Source of the DNA: Helicoverpa zea
Lineage: Eukaryota; Arthropoda; Insecta; Lepidoptera; Noctuidae
Assembly: GCF_022581195.2 (NCBI RefSeq)
Contig: NC_061473.1
Coordinates: 10,292,001 to 10,356,000, forward strand
Direction: 5' to 3'
DNA: 64,000 nucleotides
The notes beneath the pieces are model-generated. The model was not told the DNA's origin and ran no database searches. It was given only the letters and a program-made list of their open reading frames with translations. Shown one piece after another: positions 47,400 through 58,429 of this stretch. Each line of letters starts with the position of its first letter. Positions within the stretch are counted from its first letter, which is position 1. Position numbers and translations under genes: made by a program.

Positions 47400-50300
47400 A
47401 TGGTGTCGAGGAGTTTAACTGAAGTGTTTGTGTTGATGCGCAACAATGCGATACACAGCCGGCACATATTCGCGGACCAGGCGAGTTGTTTATTGATTAA
47501 TATTTTAGTAACAACATTTAAATATTAAATGATGCAATTTCGAGCGTTAAGCAATTAAGTAGACAGCAATACAGTAAATATTATGTGTACAAAGTCTACA
47601 TTAAGTACTTGAAGTGAACTAAGCTTTACGCGTGATACTGTTTACTCATTTACCGTGCATACGATAAGACGTCCCAATTCAAGGTTTGAAGTGGTTTCTA
47701 GAATATTAAAAAAAGCAGCAAGCAACAAATGAAAGCATATAGTAATTCCTAGCCATGATGTGTTTTAAAATTGTTTGAACTTGAAGCTACTTAATTGTAG
47801 GTCAGAGCATTGACACAGTGATAGTGTTCAAGTAGGTACATCTGTTATGTATTTTTATTTTTAATATAGCGTATATTACACGACCATGCTTATTACTTAT
47901 AGTTATTCAGTATAATCTTCCTAAAAGCCTTGGGATTTGTTTTATGTTGATACTTAATTCTTTCTTAGTTTAATTGTATATTATCATCAAACAAATCAAT
48001 TAACTTGATACTGGTTTTAGCTCCTATTGATCTAAATGGCAAATAAATTCTAGTAGTTACAAGTACACATATTTCTCTACATGTCTGCCACCTCTAAAAA
48101 TAGTGATTCACACAATATTCTGAGCTGCTATGAAGCTTTAATTTTACCCAAAATATAAAAAAGACAACCCACTGACCAAACAAATTATAGACATGCTTTT
48201 ACAACGCTACTTTAAAAATCATTTCAATTGATTATGGTATGTTTTCCTATAGGATTCTCCCTTTCCCATATAAATGAATCCATTATTTACACTGATGTAG
48301 CCAAAAGTTTGAGGGAATGTACACTGGACACTGGAGAAGGACATAGGAGTTTTTTTCACTATCCGGTTATGAAACCGCTGACAGAAGCTAGTTATTTCCA
48401 ATAATGTGTTAATTAATTTCTCTTCAGCACAATGACTCGGAGCGCGTGCGTCTCATGCGCAGCAGCAGTCACGACATGGAGGCGGGGCTGGAGATGCGGA
48501 GCGACTCGCACGCGCCGCCGCCCTGGACTGACGCACTCGAGGAAGCACACTATGTTATTACTAGGTTTGTATCAAGTATACTTCAAAAAACATAAATGAA
48601 TAGTTTAAAAAACTAAAAAACACGCTTGTCATGTATTATCATCAGAACTCAGAGCGTGTGCAAAATGTCATCTTAATCGAAGACCAGGAAGTGGGTCGAA
48701 TTAAGATTCCAAATATCTCTTATTCCCGCAGGACCAGTCCGAGTAACCGCGGGCGAAAGCGTGTGCGTTCGCGCAGCGGAATGTTGTTGAATTTAAAGAT
48801 TTTAATTATGCAGATAATTAGTGTATGACGTCCTATAATTGTGTATGGTAAATAAAAATTTGTGTATGCAGCCATTGTGGAGAAATTCACCAACAACAGA
48901 TTCCGCTGGGCGAACGTTGGCGAACGTTGTCCTGGCGGAACTTTTTTTAATCCATAGACTTTAGAAGAAAAGAGATGTGTCCAAAAATTAGTGTGTATTT
49001 GTGTATAATTGATTATGTATGAATGAAATCAGTGCATGCATAAACTTTGGAGAAATTCAAGTTTCCGCTACGCGAACGTTTGGCCATTAGCTAGTTTTCA
49101 TATAAAGCGCTTACATAGAGAGCTGTAGATTTTTACATACGTTGTTTTGAATTTGTTTATATTTGTTTAAAAAACAGATTTAGAAAAAGTCGTAGGGTTT
49201 AAAACAGTGGTTCTTAACCTTTTTGACATGAGGGACCACTTTGACTAAAGTTTGTCTTGCCGGGGACCACCTCATCGGTTTACCTAAATTAGTACTCATT
49301 TCTTTATTATTTATGCAAAAAACAAACTGAATTTTTGGGTCAGGTCTACTCAAAGCTAAACGCATATCGGCAGATGTGTAGGTAAGCAAATGCAAATAAA
49401 GAAAAACTTGCCTATGTAGTTTCCAAATGCGCGAGCGAAGCGAGCGCGAAATTTTTATCGGACTTAAACCAAATATTACGTAAAATGTAGCCCAAACGTA
49501 CTTAACTTTTCGTTTGTTGACAAATGCAAAAATAAGGAAAAATAGTTTCTGAATACGCGAGCGAAGCGAGCGCGAAATTTTTATCGGACTTCAACCAAAT
49601 ATTACGTAAAATTTAGCCCAAACGTACTTAACTTTTTGTTTGTTGACAAATGCAAAAATAAAGGCATACAGTTTCTGAATACGCGAGCGACGCGAGCGCG
49701 AAATTTTAATTATTTTTTAAGACTCAAAACCAAAATTACAAATTACTAGGTACGATACACCCGATATACGTCCATGCGAAAACCCCCGCTCGCAGTTATA
49801 AGTCGATAAAAATTAAGTTAGATAACGTATAGCAACGTCGCGAAGCTAAGCTTCGCGGACCACTTGGAATGCCTCCAGGGACCACCAGTGGTCCGCGGAC
49901 CACCGGTTAAGAACCACTGGTTTAAAAGATAAAAATATAAACGTAAAATACACTTATTAGGTCTTAGTTCTTAAAGTATGCAGTTTGGGGTCTAGATTTT
50001 CACGTTTACACAAACCTTGTAAGAGTCTCCAACATGTTACCAAGTATCAATGATGTTCCGTTAGTAATTAAAAAGTTATAGGATATTTTATCATGATATA
50101 TGATGAATAGATCACTGTTTTTCAAAGCAGTCGAATATCACAACGTTCTAAAGGAATTGCATGGTAAAATGTATGCCAATAATTAGTTTAATCATTCAAC
50201 TATTCACTTGCAAAATTTCATGTCATTAAATTCAGTAATTAAAGAAAGACAATTATAATACTGACGGAGCAACGCAAACCTACATAATCCAACCAAGTTC

Positions 50301-53300
50301 GGATAGCTACAAAAAAGCGGCCGTGCCATATGTCTAAGAAACGTTCTTAACTTGGAAGGTTAGTATAATTATTAATATGGTACAGCTGCGTACACAAGCG
50401 TTAGGAAAAAATAAAACAATTGCATTTCTTGAATGAAAATTATTTTTTTTAATAATAGCGCCACTATCTACGACATTTTAGTTAAAATACGTAACGTTTA
50501 TTAACGTTATTTTTAATCACCTAGTTAAGTAATTTATGTAAGTAATGATAATAAAAATATTTTTGTACACGGATATTTAAATAGAGAAGTACTTGTTAAT
50601 TGAAGATTTATTTTTATCGTAGATAGTGGCATTATTATAAAAAAAATATGTTTCATTCAAGAAGCATTGTTTTATTTTTTCCTAACGCTTGTGTACGCAA
50701 CTGTGCCATATTAATAAATACTAACCTTCCAAGTTAAGAACGTTTCTTAGACATATGGCACGGCCGCTTTTTTGTAGCTATCCGAACTTGGTCGGATTAT
50801 GTAGGTTTTCGATGCTCCGTCAGTATTATAATTGTCTTTCTTTAATTACTGAATTTAATGACATGAAATTTTGCAAGTGAATAGTTGAATGATTAAACTA
50901 ATTATTGGCATACATTTTACCATGCAATTCCTTTAGAACGTCGTGATATTCGACTGCTTTGTAAACAGTGATCTATTCATCATATCTATACATATAATAA
51001 ATCTGTAAAAAAACTGTGTCTGTACATTGAATATATTAAAAAAATAATAATTGGGTGGGGTTTAGAAACAGCAATGGAGCACAAATCCAAAAAAAAAATT
51101 CTGTCTGTATGTCTGTATGTCTGTATGTCTGTATGTCTGTTTGTTTGTACACGCTAATCTTCGGAACTACTGGACGGATTTCAATGATTTTTTCTTTGTT
51201 GTATCAGTATTAAGCCTGGTCAACATATAGGCTATAATGTATCTTCGAATCTTGAAGACCTGATGCAGAACACCAACAGACCAACAAAACTATAAGAGAT
51301 ACAAAAATGATGCCATGGCAAAAATTGTTTCATGTGATGAGCATTTTCAGCTGAGATAATAAATTTTAAGATCTGGAACACCTGATGTGGAACCCCAAGA
51401 GCCCAGCTTCTCTGTACCATATACAGGTATGACGTTTTAGCAAAAGTTGTTCAATTTGATAAGCACTTTCTATTGACTTATACAAATTGAAGATCTAAAA
51501 CACCTGATGTGGAACTCCAGGGGCCCAGCTAGACTATAGCATATAGAGCTGTGACGTTTTATCAAAAGTTGTTCAATCTGATAAGCACTCTCTGTTGACT
51601 TATAAAAATTGAAGATGTAAAACACCTGATGTGGAACTCCAGGGGCCCAGCTAGCCTATAACATATAAAGATATGACGTTTTTGCAAAAGTGGTTCAATC
51701 TAATAAGCACTCTCTATTGACGTATAAACATCGAAGATCTGGAACACCTGATGTGGAACTTCAAGAGCAATACTACACTTGAAATGTATAGAAACGAATG
51801 TTATGAAATAGGTGTGGTGAATCAAAAAAGTAATTAGTCCGTCTTTTAGATAACCCTAAAATAATGGACACGCATTTTTTCTTTTCTCCTTCTCACAAAC
51901 AAATAATAACGAAGATATAACACGCTTGAATTTTGTGTGAAGTCACTGCTAAGTACAAATTTTACATACCTAGACGTTTCGTCACGAGCCCCCACTCTCC
52001 GAATTTGTTGTGTTATATCTCATTATTATTTTGTATGTCTCTTCCAGACCTCGGGACTACAGAGTTCCGAATTTTTGGGAGGCAAACGTGGGGCCGAAGC
52101 CAACACGCTGAAGCCCTTTTGAGACAACTTTAATGAAATGGTGACACAAAACCGACGATTAATAAATAATAAATAATGTCGGGACACCTTTTCACACACG
52201 GTTGGTTAGCCCCATGGTAAGTTATTAATTAACTTGTGTTATGGGTGCTAACACAACTGATAAACTACATATAGCTACATATATACATATTTATAAATAC
52301 ATATTGTAACACCCAGACCACGGCCAACAAGCATGCTCATCACACAAATGTCGACCGAACCGGGAATCGAACCCGGGACCTCAGGTTCGGCGGTCCGGCA
52401 TGATGACTATTGCGCCATCGAGGTCGATTATCCCTTTATACACTATAGAAATGAACCCAAGGACAATCCCCGGTGGATGTCGTTAAAAAATAAGACAATC
52501 CCCGGTTCTGTGCTATACCATTGCTAACTGTGGATGAAAACTACTTGGGCTATTGTGATGGGATGCTAATGGACTAGGAATGGGGAAACTACGGGAACTA
52601 TGGCACCTGCCGATGACAATGTATAAGATACATGTAAAAATTGCAGGTGGAGACTCGCCAGCTCACTTACTGGGCCCCCGGGAATCAGTCACTGAATAGC
52701 AACAAGAGGGCAACACGGACTTGAGCGGCTGAAGTGTGAGGATACCTCGGCGGATTTTAAACGCAGATTACGCGCTCCCTGTGGGTCACTTACCACGAGG
52801 CACCTATCCTCCGAGCAGGGCTACTAACCCTGCTCTAGCGACTCCACTCTGGACGGCCAAGCCAAGCCAGAGGCGTGAGACCTACCCCCGTCATGGTTCA
52901 CTGCGACCGGCCGGAGATGGGGGACAGTATACTCTCCCTGGAGAACTCAGTATATATAGCCCCGCGGGGTAGCTACTCCCCGTCATCAGCCTCAGATGTC
53001 CTGCGGTGCTTATATCTCATTATTATTGTCGTTATTATCTCAAGAGCCTTTGTCCCAATTATGTTAGAGTCGACTTCCAGTCACGATGCAACTGAGTACC
53101 AGTGTTTTCCTAAGGAGCGACTGCCTATCTGACCTCCACAACCCGGTTACCCGCTCAACCCAACACCTCTTGGTAAAACTGGTCAGACTTACTGGCTTCT
53201 GACTACCCATAACGACTGCCAAGAATGTTCAATGACAGCCGGAACCTACAGTTTAACATGCCCTCCAAATAACGCTCATTGGTATCCAAAATATACGTAA

Positions 53301-56300
53301 AAAGTACATACGAATTTAGAAAAGTTGTATTGGCAGGTACTTGCCAGACCTGGAATCAAAGACGTACGCTCATACTTGAGAGATTGGTTCTCTACCGACT
53401 AAACCACCACGACTTCCACTAAGTCATCACGACTTTGCCATCTCAGTAACATTTAATGTTTTTTAACGTAATAATACGTGTAATATTTTTGCCAAACACA
53501 ACTTAAATGCGGACTAATTAATTAGAATCACTACTTTTATCCCTATGGTCGCGTCTATTGCGGTTCAGTTCTCAGCGTTTTGTTTAGTCTGCTGTGCTTT
53601 TGCCGTTGAAGTACAAAAATTAAATATATGGAACGTTTCTAATGGCTATGCGTATTCCGTTGTTTTCAAGTCAACGGGCCCTTAAAATTCAATATCAGAC
53701 GATTCAGATCTTTGATTTTGCTGACCCCGTAGTCGCTGGCATAAGGGACAGGATCCGCGTACGAAGTCGCGGGCAGAAGCTAGTATCATAATAAAATATC
53801 CTATAACTTTTTAATTACTAACGGAACATCATTGATACTTGGCAACATGTTGGAGACACTTACAAGGTTTGTGTAAACGTGAAAATCTAGACCCCAAACT
53901 GCATACTTTAAGAACGAAGACCTAATAAGTGTATTTTACGTTTATATTTTTATCTTTTAAACCCTACAACTTTTTCTAAATCTTTTTTTTAAACAAATAT
54001 AAACAAATTCAAAACAACGTATGTAAAAATCTACAGCTCTCTATGTAAGCGCTTTATATGAAAACTAGCTAATGGCCAAACGTTCGCGTAGCGGAAACTT
54101 GAATTTCTCCGAAGTTAATGCATGCACTGATTTCATTCATACATAATCAATTATACACAAATACACACTAATTTTTGGACACATCTCTTTTCTTCTAAAG
54201 TCTATGGATTGAAAAAAGTTCCGCCAGGACAACGTTCGCCAACGTTCGCCCAGCGGAATCTGTTTTTGGTGAATTTCTCCACAATGGCTGCATACACAAA
54301 TTTTTATTTACCATACACAATTATAGGACGTCATACACTAATTATCTGCATAATTAAAATCTTTAAATTCAACAATATTCCGCTGCGCGAACGCACACGG
54401 CGAAAGCTAGTCATGTTTGATTGATGCCATCTTTACGAAGTATAAAACTTCTAGTAGGAGTAACTAAAAAATCTGTAAAAAAATAGCTTCATGAAGTGGT
54501 GCTTATTATCAGATCCCTTCACTCATGACTCAACAACATTGTTGTTGATATTTATCTAAGTTTATAGTGCTGAAAGCTATAGTTAATTATCTAGATCATT
54601 AATCAATATTACAAGTGTATTGCCGTGAAGCCTATCTTTATTAATCTAAAGTATTTTCTACATAATAAATAAGCGAAAAAATGTACAGCACTTAATAGCA
54701 GAATATTACAGCTAATTTGCAAATTCCCTTTTTTCAATGGCATTATAACTATTTACACTAACGGATCCCAAGTTATGTACTTCACATAACTTGGGATCCG
54801 TTAGTGTACGTATTATGCAGTTTTTTTATACAAAAATGTTAGTACATATGTTGGTCTAGTAGTTGCATACCGCGACTGCTGTTCATGGGGTATCTGGTTC
54901 GATTCTCGGATCATACTGATATCACTAGTGAGTATTATGAAACTTCACAAAGGAGTTATAAGAAATTTTCTGGGAGTTGGTGGCTGATACAAAATTTATG
55001 ATTGACTATGCCTCATTAATCGCTCTCAGTGGCGTGCACTTGGAGAGGCCTATGTCCAGCAGTGGACTGCTATAGGCTGATGATGATGATGATGATGATG
55101 ATGCCTCATTAGGGCAAAAGGTCCAATTTAAAGCACCAAAAAAACTTTAACTTATTCTCCCTTTTCCAGGCTAAGAACAAAACTATCAGAGCTACAGTCC
55201 CGCCACGAGAAGCAGATCCGTCGTCCGGCGCTAGACGACACTAGCGAGCAGCAACACATACAGCGCCTGACTGCGGAGATCGGCCGACACTTCACGCATG
55301 CGCACACGCATCTCACTGCTATTAAGGCGCAGATTAGACACGGTAAGGTGTTTGATTTCTGTAGTGTAAAATGTATCGCCATTAGAAAAAACATGTAACT
55401 TAGTTTAGTTTTCCAGGGGTGAAAGGGACATTCGGGATCTCTTAGATCCGTAAAAATAAAACGATCACTACGACAATTTAAAAATATTGAGGGACATCAT
55501 TGGGTTATTTAAGACCAATATCCCAGCAAGAATCACCCGCTCCCCATTAAAACTCATTTTTACAAGATTTTTTTTACTTGTTCACTTACCTTGTGTTACT
55601 AAAAGTTTTCCGCAGTTTTACCCAGCAAGTTCCCTTATTAGAATAAAATAGAGCCCAAATGTAAAAGTTTACTGACAGCTACTTCGAGTAGATAAATCTG
55701 GCTGTGATATCGAAAACAGTTACTCCTACCAATTATGTATAGTAATATAATCTTATTTTCAAACTGCACATTCCAGGTAACAAAACCGAACAAAAGTTAG
55801 CGACAAACGTGGTCCTAGCATTAGTGACGATGCTGCAAGACTTGAGCATCACGTTCCGCACAGCCCAGTCGAACTACCTGAAATCCCTCACTTCTCGAGA
55901 GGAACGCTCCAACGCATACTTCGAGTTACCCAACTTCGAAGAGCTAAGTCTAGACGACAGTGATCTACTGCCAGGTTTGTCCAACAACCAAACTGATCTA
56001 CTATTCTCCTTACCCAGTACTTCAGGCACGCAGAAATTTGATGACGATGACTTCGCACGACCAGCGATGAGTCAGAAACAATTACTGCTGATGCAGGAGG
56101 AGAATACCAGAGATGTAGCCGAAAGGGAGGAGGAGGTCAACAAAATAGTCCGGTCTATAGTCGACTTGAATGATATATTTAAAGATCTAGCTCATATGGT
56201 AAATGAACAAGGCACAATATTAGACAGGATAGATTATAATATAGAGCAGACGCAAGTCCAAGTCCACGAAGGCTACAAACAGCTGCAAAAAGCTGAAAGA

Positions 56301-56393
56301 TATCAGAGATCTAATAGGAAAATGCACTGTATCCTAATGTTAGGCGTCACTATCATAGTGTTAGTAATATTACTAATCATAGTTAAGAGTTAG
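47400..56393 (+). CDS. Syx16: Syntaxin-16 (Qa-SNARE)
   Basis: Trans-Golgi Qa-SNARE for endosome-to-Golgi fusion. Exons 47400-47480, 48428-48564, 55170-55342 and 55777-56393 join to 1008 bases: 335 residues plus stop. Exon 1 encodes the N-peptide MVSRSLTEVFVLMRNN, like the Vps45-binding start of other syntaxin-16 proteins. Exons 2-4 carry the Habc helices, with RRPALDDTSEQQHIQRL as a family landmark. The SNARE motif runs from about EENTRDVAEREEEVNKIV to ERYQRSNRK, with central-layer Q in MVNEQGTILDRID. A C-terminal anchor, CILMLGVTIIVLVILLIIV, completes the tail-anchored protein. Intron 1 must use a GC donor (CAG before GCGAGT); the alternative GT four bases later would run into TGA. Intron 2 is 6.6 kb through nested insertions. 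Confidence 0.95.
49205..49919. mobile_element. hAT-type MITE in the left arm of foldback copy 2
   Basis: The termini CAGTGGTTCTTAACC and GGTTAAGAACCACTG are perfect inverted repeats. GTTTAAAA is duplicated on both sides (49197-49204 and 49920-49927), the 8-base duplication of hAT elements. The interior has three units of about 126 bp, each with the GC-rich palindrome-like GCGAGCGAAGCGAGCGCGAA. There is no transposase. Confidence 0.88.
51240..51770 (+). repeat. Five tandem units of 122 bp inside the Helitron
   Basis: The marker CCTGATG(T/C) starts at 51259, 51381, 51503, 51625 and 51747, each interval 122 bases. Units share TGGAACTCCAGGGGCCCAGC and GACGTTTTANCAAAAGTTGT. The repeats are non-coding. 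Confidence 0.85.
52165..52430 (-). mobile_element. tRNA-derived SINE (third type) inside the Helitron
   Basis: On the minus strand the head reads GACCTCGATGGCGCAATAGT. Box B GGTTCGATTCCC sits inside CCCGGGTTCGATTCCCGG, a strong tRNA-like arm. The body runs through CGACATTTGTGTGATGAGCA and a TATATA-rich part. The 3' limit is approximate. Confidence 0.65.
53055..53413 (-). mobile_element. tRNA-derived SINE, tail type A, diverged
   Basis: On the minus strand: a GTCGTGGTGGTTTAGTCGG head, the AACTTTTCTAAATTCG body and the type A tail (GTTAAACTGTAGGTTCCGGC, GTCAGAAGCCAGTAAGTCTG). It carries more differences than the copy at 26706-27104. It is inside the Helitron, so it was carried by it or inserted later. 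Confidence 0.65.
54755..54807. repeat. Perfect 24-bp hairpin with a 5-base loop
   Basis: Arms 54755-54778 and 54784-54807 are exact reverse complements, starting ACACTAACGGATCCCAAGTT; the loop is ACTTC. Flanks pair only weakly. It lies in syntaxin-16 intron 2, about 360 bases before exon 3. It could be the core of a tiny palindromic element or a structured RNA; nothing assigns a function. Confidence 0.85.
54845..55150 (+). mobile_element. Diverged tRNA-derived SINE interrupted by an RTE tail
   Basis: A tRNA-like head, TGGTCTAGTAGTTGCATACC, with box B GGTTCGATTCTCGG is followed by a body containing TTTTCTGGGAGTTGGTGGCT. A small RTE fragment splits the body at 55019-55100. The ends of the SINE are approximate. 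Confidence 0.5.
55019..55100 (+). mobile_element. Severely 5'-truncated RTE copy
   Basis: An 82-base piece identical or nearly so to the last bases of the full-length RTE ending at 32128 (CAGTGGCGTGCACTTGGAGA), extended by a run of GAT repeats. ATGCCTCATTA is duplicated on both sides (55008-55018 and 55101-55111). Confidence 0.85.
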
Positions 56394-57101
56394 TCGCAGT
56401 TAAATAAGCAGAAATTGCCTTATTTTTCGTAGTCGATAGCCGAACGGCTGGGCCGAACTAAGGAGTAGTTTGACATTTCCAAGATTATAGTTTAATATTC
56501 CAAATTATAGAGATAGTGAAATGTTGACTTGTTATTTATAGTCGACGTACTACAGTGACAAAATTATTTACGATATGAACACGTCGTTCAATTTGAAACA
56601 GCTCGAGACTCCACAGTACCTAACTAGTTGATACAATGGTTCTGTAATACATTATACATTAATAAGTAATATTTTGAACAATATCACCGGGCTTCCTCTG
56701 TGATAGAATAAGATTGAAAAAGACATGATGAAGAGATTTTGGTACCAGAAAAACAGGCATCTATGAGCAAAAGAAAAAAATTTAATAGTAAATCCAATTC
56801 ATCGTAGAAACTAAGTAGTAGCAACCAATTTGTTTTGTGCCTACATTACACTACAGTAACTATAGAATAAACCAAACCAGTTTTTGATGAAGCTATAAGT
56901 GAATTTTCATTGATAAATTAATAATAATGATTAAAGATTCGAATATCTGTATATACAGCAAGCGACCACATCGTTTAAGCTAGGGTAACATTTTCATTGA
57001 TAGTTATCTGATTGGGTCCGGACTAGCAAGAAACAAAAACTATGGCAGATGTTAATAATGTGACCTAGCTTATGTTGTTATCTTGAATTGTCTGCTTTTA
57101 G

Positions 57102-57238
57102 GCACCAAGTTCCTCTATAAGTTCTTCTATCCTGAAAGTATGTGTGAACCGCCAAACTCAATGGCGGCTCGGAACATAGGACCAGTCTCTGTGCAGAAAC
57201 CATTTAAGTACCGGGTGATGGATATGCGAGGGGTTTAG
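57102..57238 (+). other. Candidate orphan terminal exon
   Basis: A good acceptor (TCTGCTTTTAG) precedes a frame of 44 codons, TKFLYKFFYPESMCEPPN onward, ending MDMRGV and stop. AATAAA follows at 57529. The LYKFFYPE string recalls the end of the last membrane span of XK-related proteins (YYRFFHP in the gene at 39665). However, the needed phase-1 donor is absent from the last exon of that gene. It may be a terminal exon of an unidentified transcript, a relic, or part of the syntaxin-16 3' UTR. Confidence 0.3.
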
Positions 57239-58109
57239 GCAACATGCGCGAACTATCTCAGAATTTAGTTTCGAGCTGCCATTGCGTTTGGCGAGAACTA
57301 TATCTGCAGGTATGTAAACTGTGGCACTTTCCGTCACTTGGACGTCCTGGCCCAATGGAGTAACTGACTTAAAATTTATTTGTTGTATAAACTTATGCAC
57401 ATATTCTAGTCTCTATGTCTATATTGTAAGATATTTATTTATTGTAAGTAAGGCGTATTTATTGCAATTAAAAGTTAAACAGTGTGCGAGTGGTAGATTG
57501 TTCCTGAGCAGGAAATATATAAAACAGAATAAACTTTAAGGTCTTCTTTTTCGTGTACAGAAGTGTGCAGTTGATGAGTTTTTATTAAAAGCAGCTAGTT
57601 TTCCCCCTTAAATGTGTATTTATTTTATTTTTATTTATTTACCTACTCAATATACTTAAACCTTATGTTTTCATAAAAAAATATATCTTTTCTGCTCAAG
57701 TAATATCGTTAAATGTTGTTAAATGCGTGATAGTGTGTGTGCCAATGTTGCCAAGTACCTAAACAGACAAATTCCAATGTATTGTAAATTCGAATTATGT
57801 TATTATTGTTTTGATTAAATGTGTTACTTAATAATTTATTCCAAAATGTTCTTAGTTATTTTTAAATCGTTTGAACAAATAAGTGCAGTGTGAGGAGAAA
57901 GGACATTGAAATTATGTTTCGTTAATTTGTATGTGATTGTGAAAATTATGCAAAAGTTAATGAAATGATGCGGTACCTAATGTATTTATTTACGAAGTTG
58001 TGTAAATATTGTTTTCTTATAAATGACATCAAAGTGATAATATAAACAAATATTTAAAGCATTTCTTTGTTTTATTGAGAATCCCAATAGAAGATACCTA
58101 TATGTTTAG

Positions 58110-58260
58110 GGTACCTAGTTCATTAAATTCTGCCACTTTTATTTCGACTAAAAGGAAACCTCCATTTATTGAAAGGAGTGGAGGTGCGCATCCTATGGGC
58201 GAAGATGAGTTAACGAACTTAAAATGGTCCATTTATCGATTAAGAAAAAAATTTGGATAG
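58110..58260 (+). other. Candidate coding exon or short open frame
   Basis: An acceptor-like ATATGTTTAG precedes an open frame reading VPSSLNSATFISTKRKPPF and then IERSGGAHPMGEDELTNLKW to a stop at 58260. The mixed, non-repetitive composition is protein-like, but no family was recognised and no partner exon was found. Low confidence. Confidence 0.2.
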
Positions 58261-58429
58261 GTACATGATAATTCGAAGACGTTAATATATCCTCATTTTT
58301 ATCCCAGTGCGGGTATTGCGTATCTACATATTTTAAAACAGCGGCTAGAATTTACTGCCTTCGGTTAAAAAAATTCAAAACAAGGTTGAACGGGTCATCC
58401 TGCGGACACGGGCTGCACCGGACAACCGT

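Larger units (their letters stand above)
50985..53783 (+). mobile_element. Non-autonomous Helitron in the right arm of foldback copy 2
   Basis: It starts TCTATACATATAATAAATC and ends GTCGCGGGCAGAAGCTAG, placed between A and T. The mirrored left arm near 50085-50105 gives the empty site, and joining the flanks restores it without duplication. The interior has a TGTCTGTA microsatellite, five 122-bp tandem units, two reversed SINEs and a GC-richer block near 52630-53000 that looks like part of another retroelement. No Rep/helicase frame is present. Confidence 0.82.
48761..54398. mobile_element. Giant foldback element, copy 2, carrying two nested insertions
   Basis: Same termini as copy 1 (GTGTGCGTTCGCGCAGCGG), flanked by the 9-base duplication GGCGAAAGC (48752-48760 and 54399-54407). 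The target itself looks like the 3' end of an older Helitron (GCGGGCGAAAGCTAG). The left arm holds an hAT MITE (49205-49919) and the right arm a Helitron (50985-53783). Removing them leaves about 2.1 kb. The central spacer (about 50475-50630) is the reverse complement of that in copy 1, as expected if the two palindromic elements inserted in opposite orientation. Confidence 0.88.

Noticed and set aside
51090..51150. TGTCTGTA microsatellite
   Set aside because: It is a routine internal feature of Helitrons of this type; a similar run is in the fragment at 40219.
52736..53132. Frames of 78-85 codons in a GC-richer block
   Set aside because: They lie within the Helitron and overlap retroelement-like and SINE sequence. 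No conserved domain was seen.
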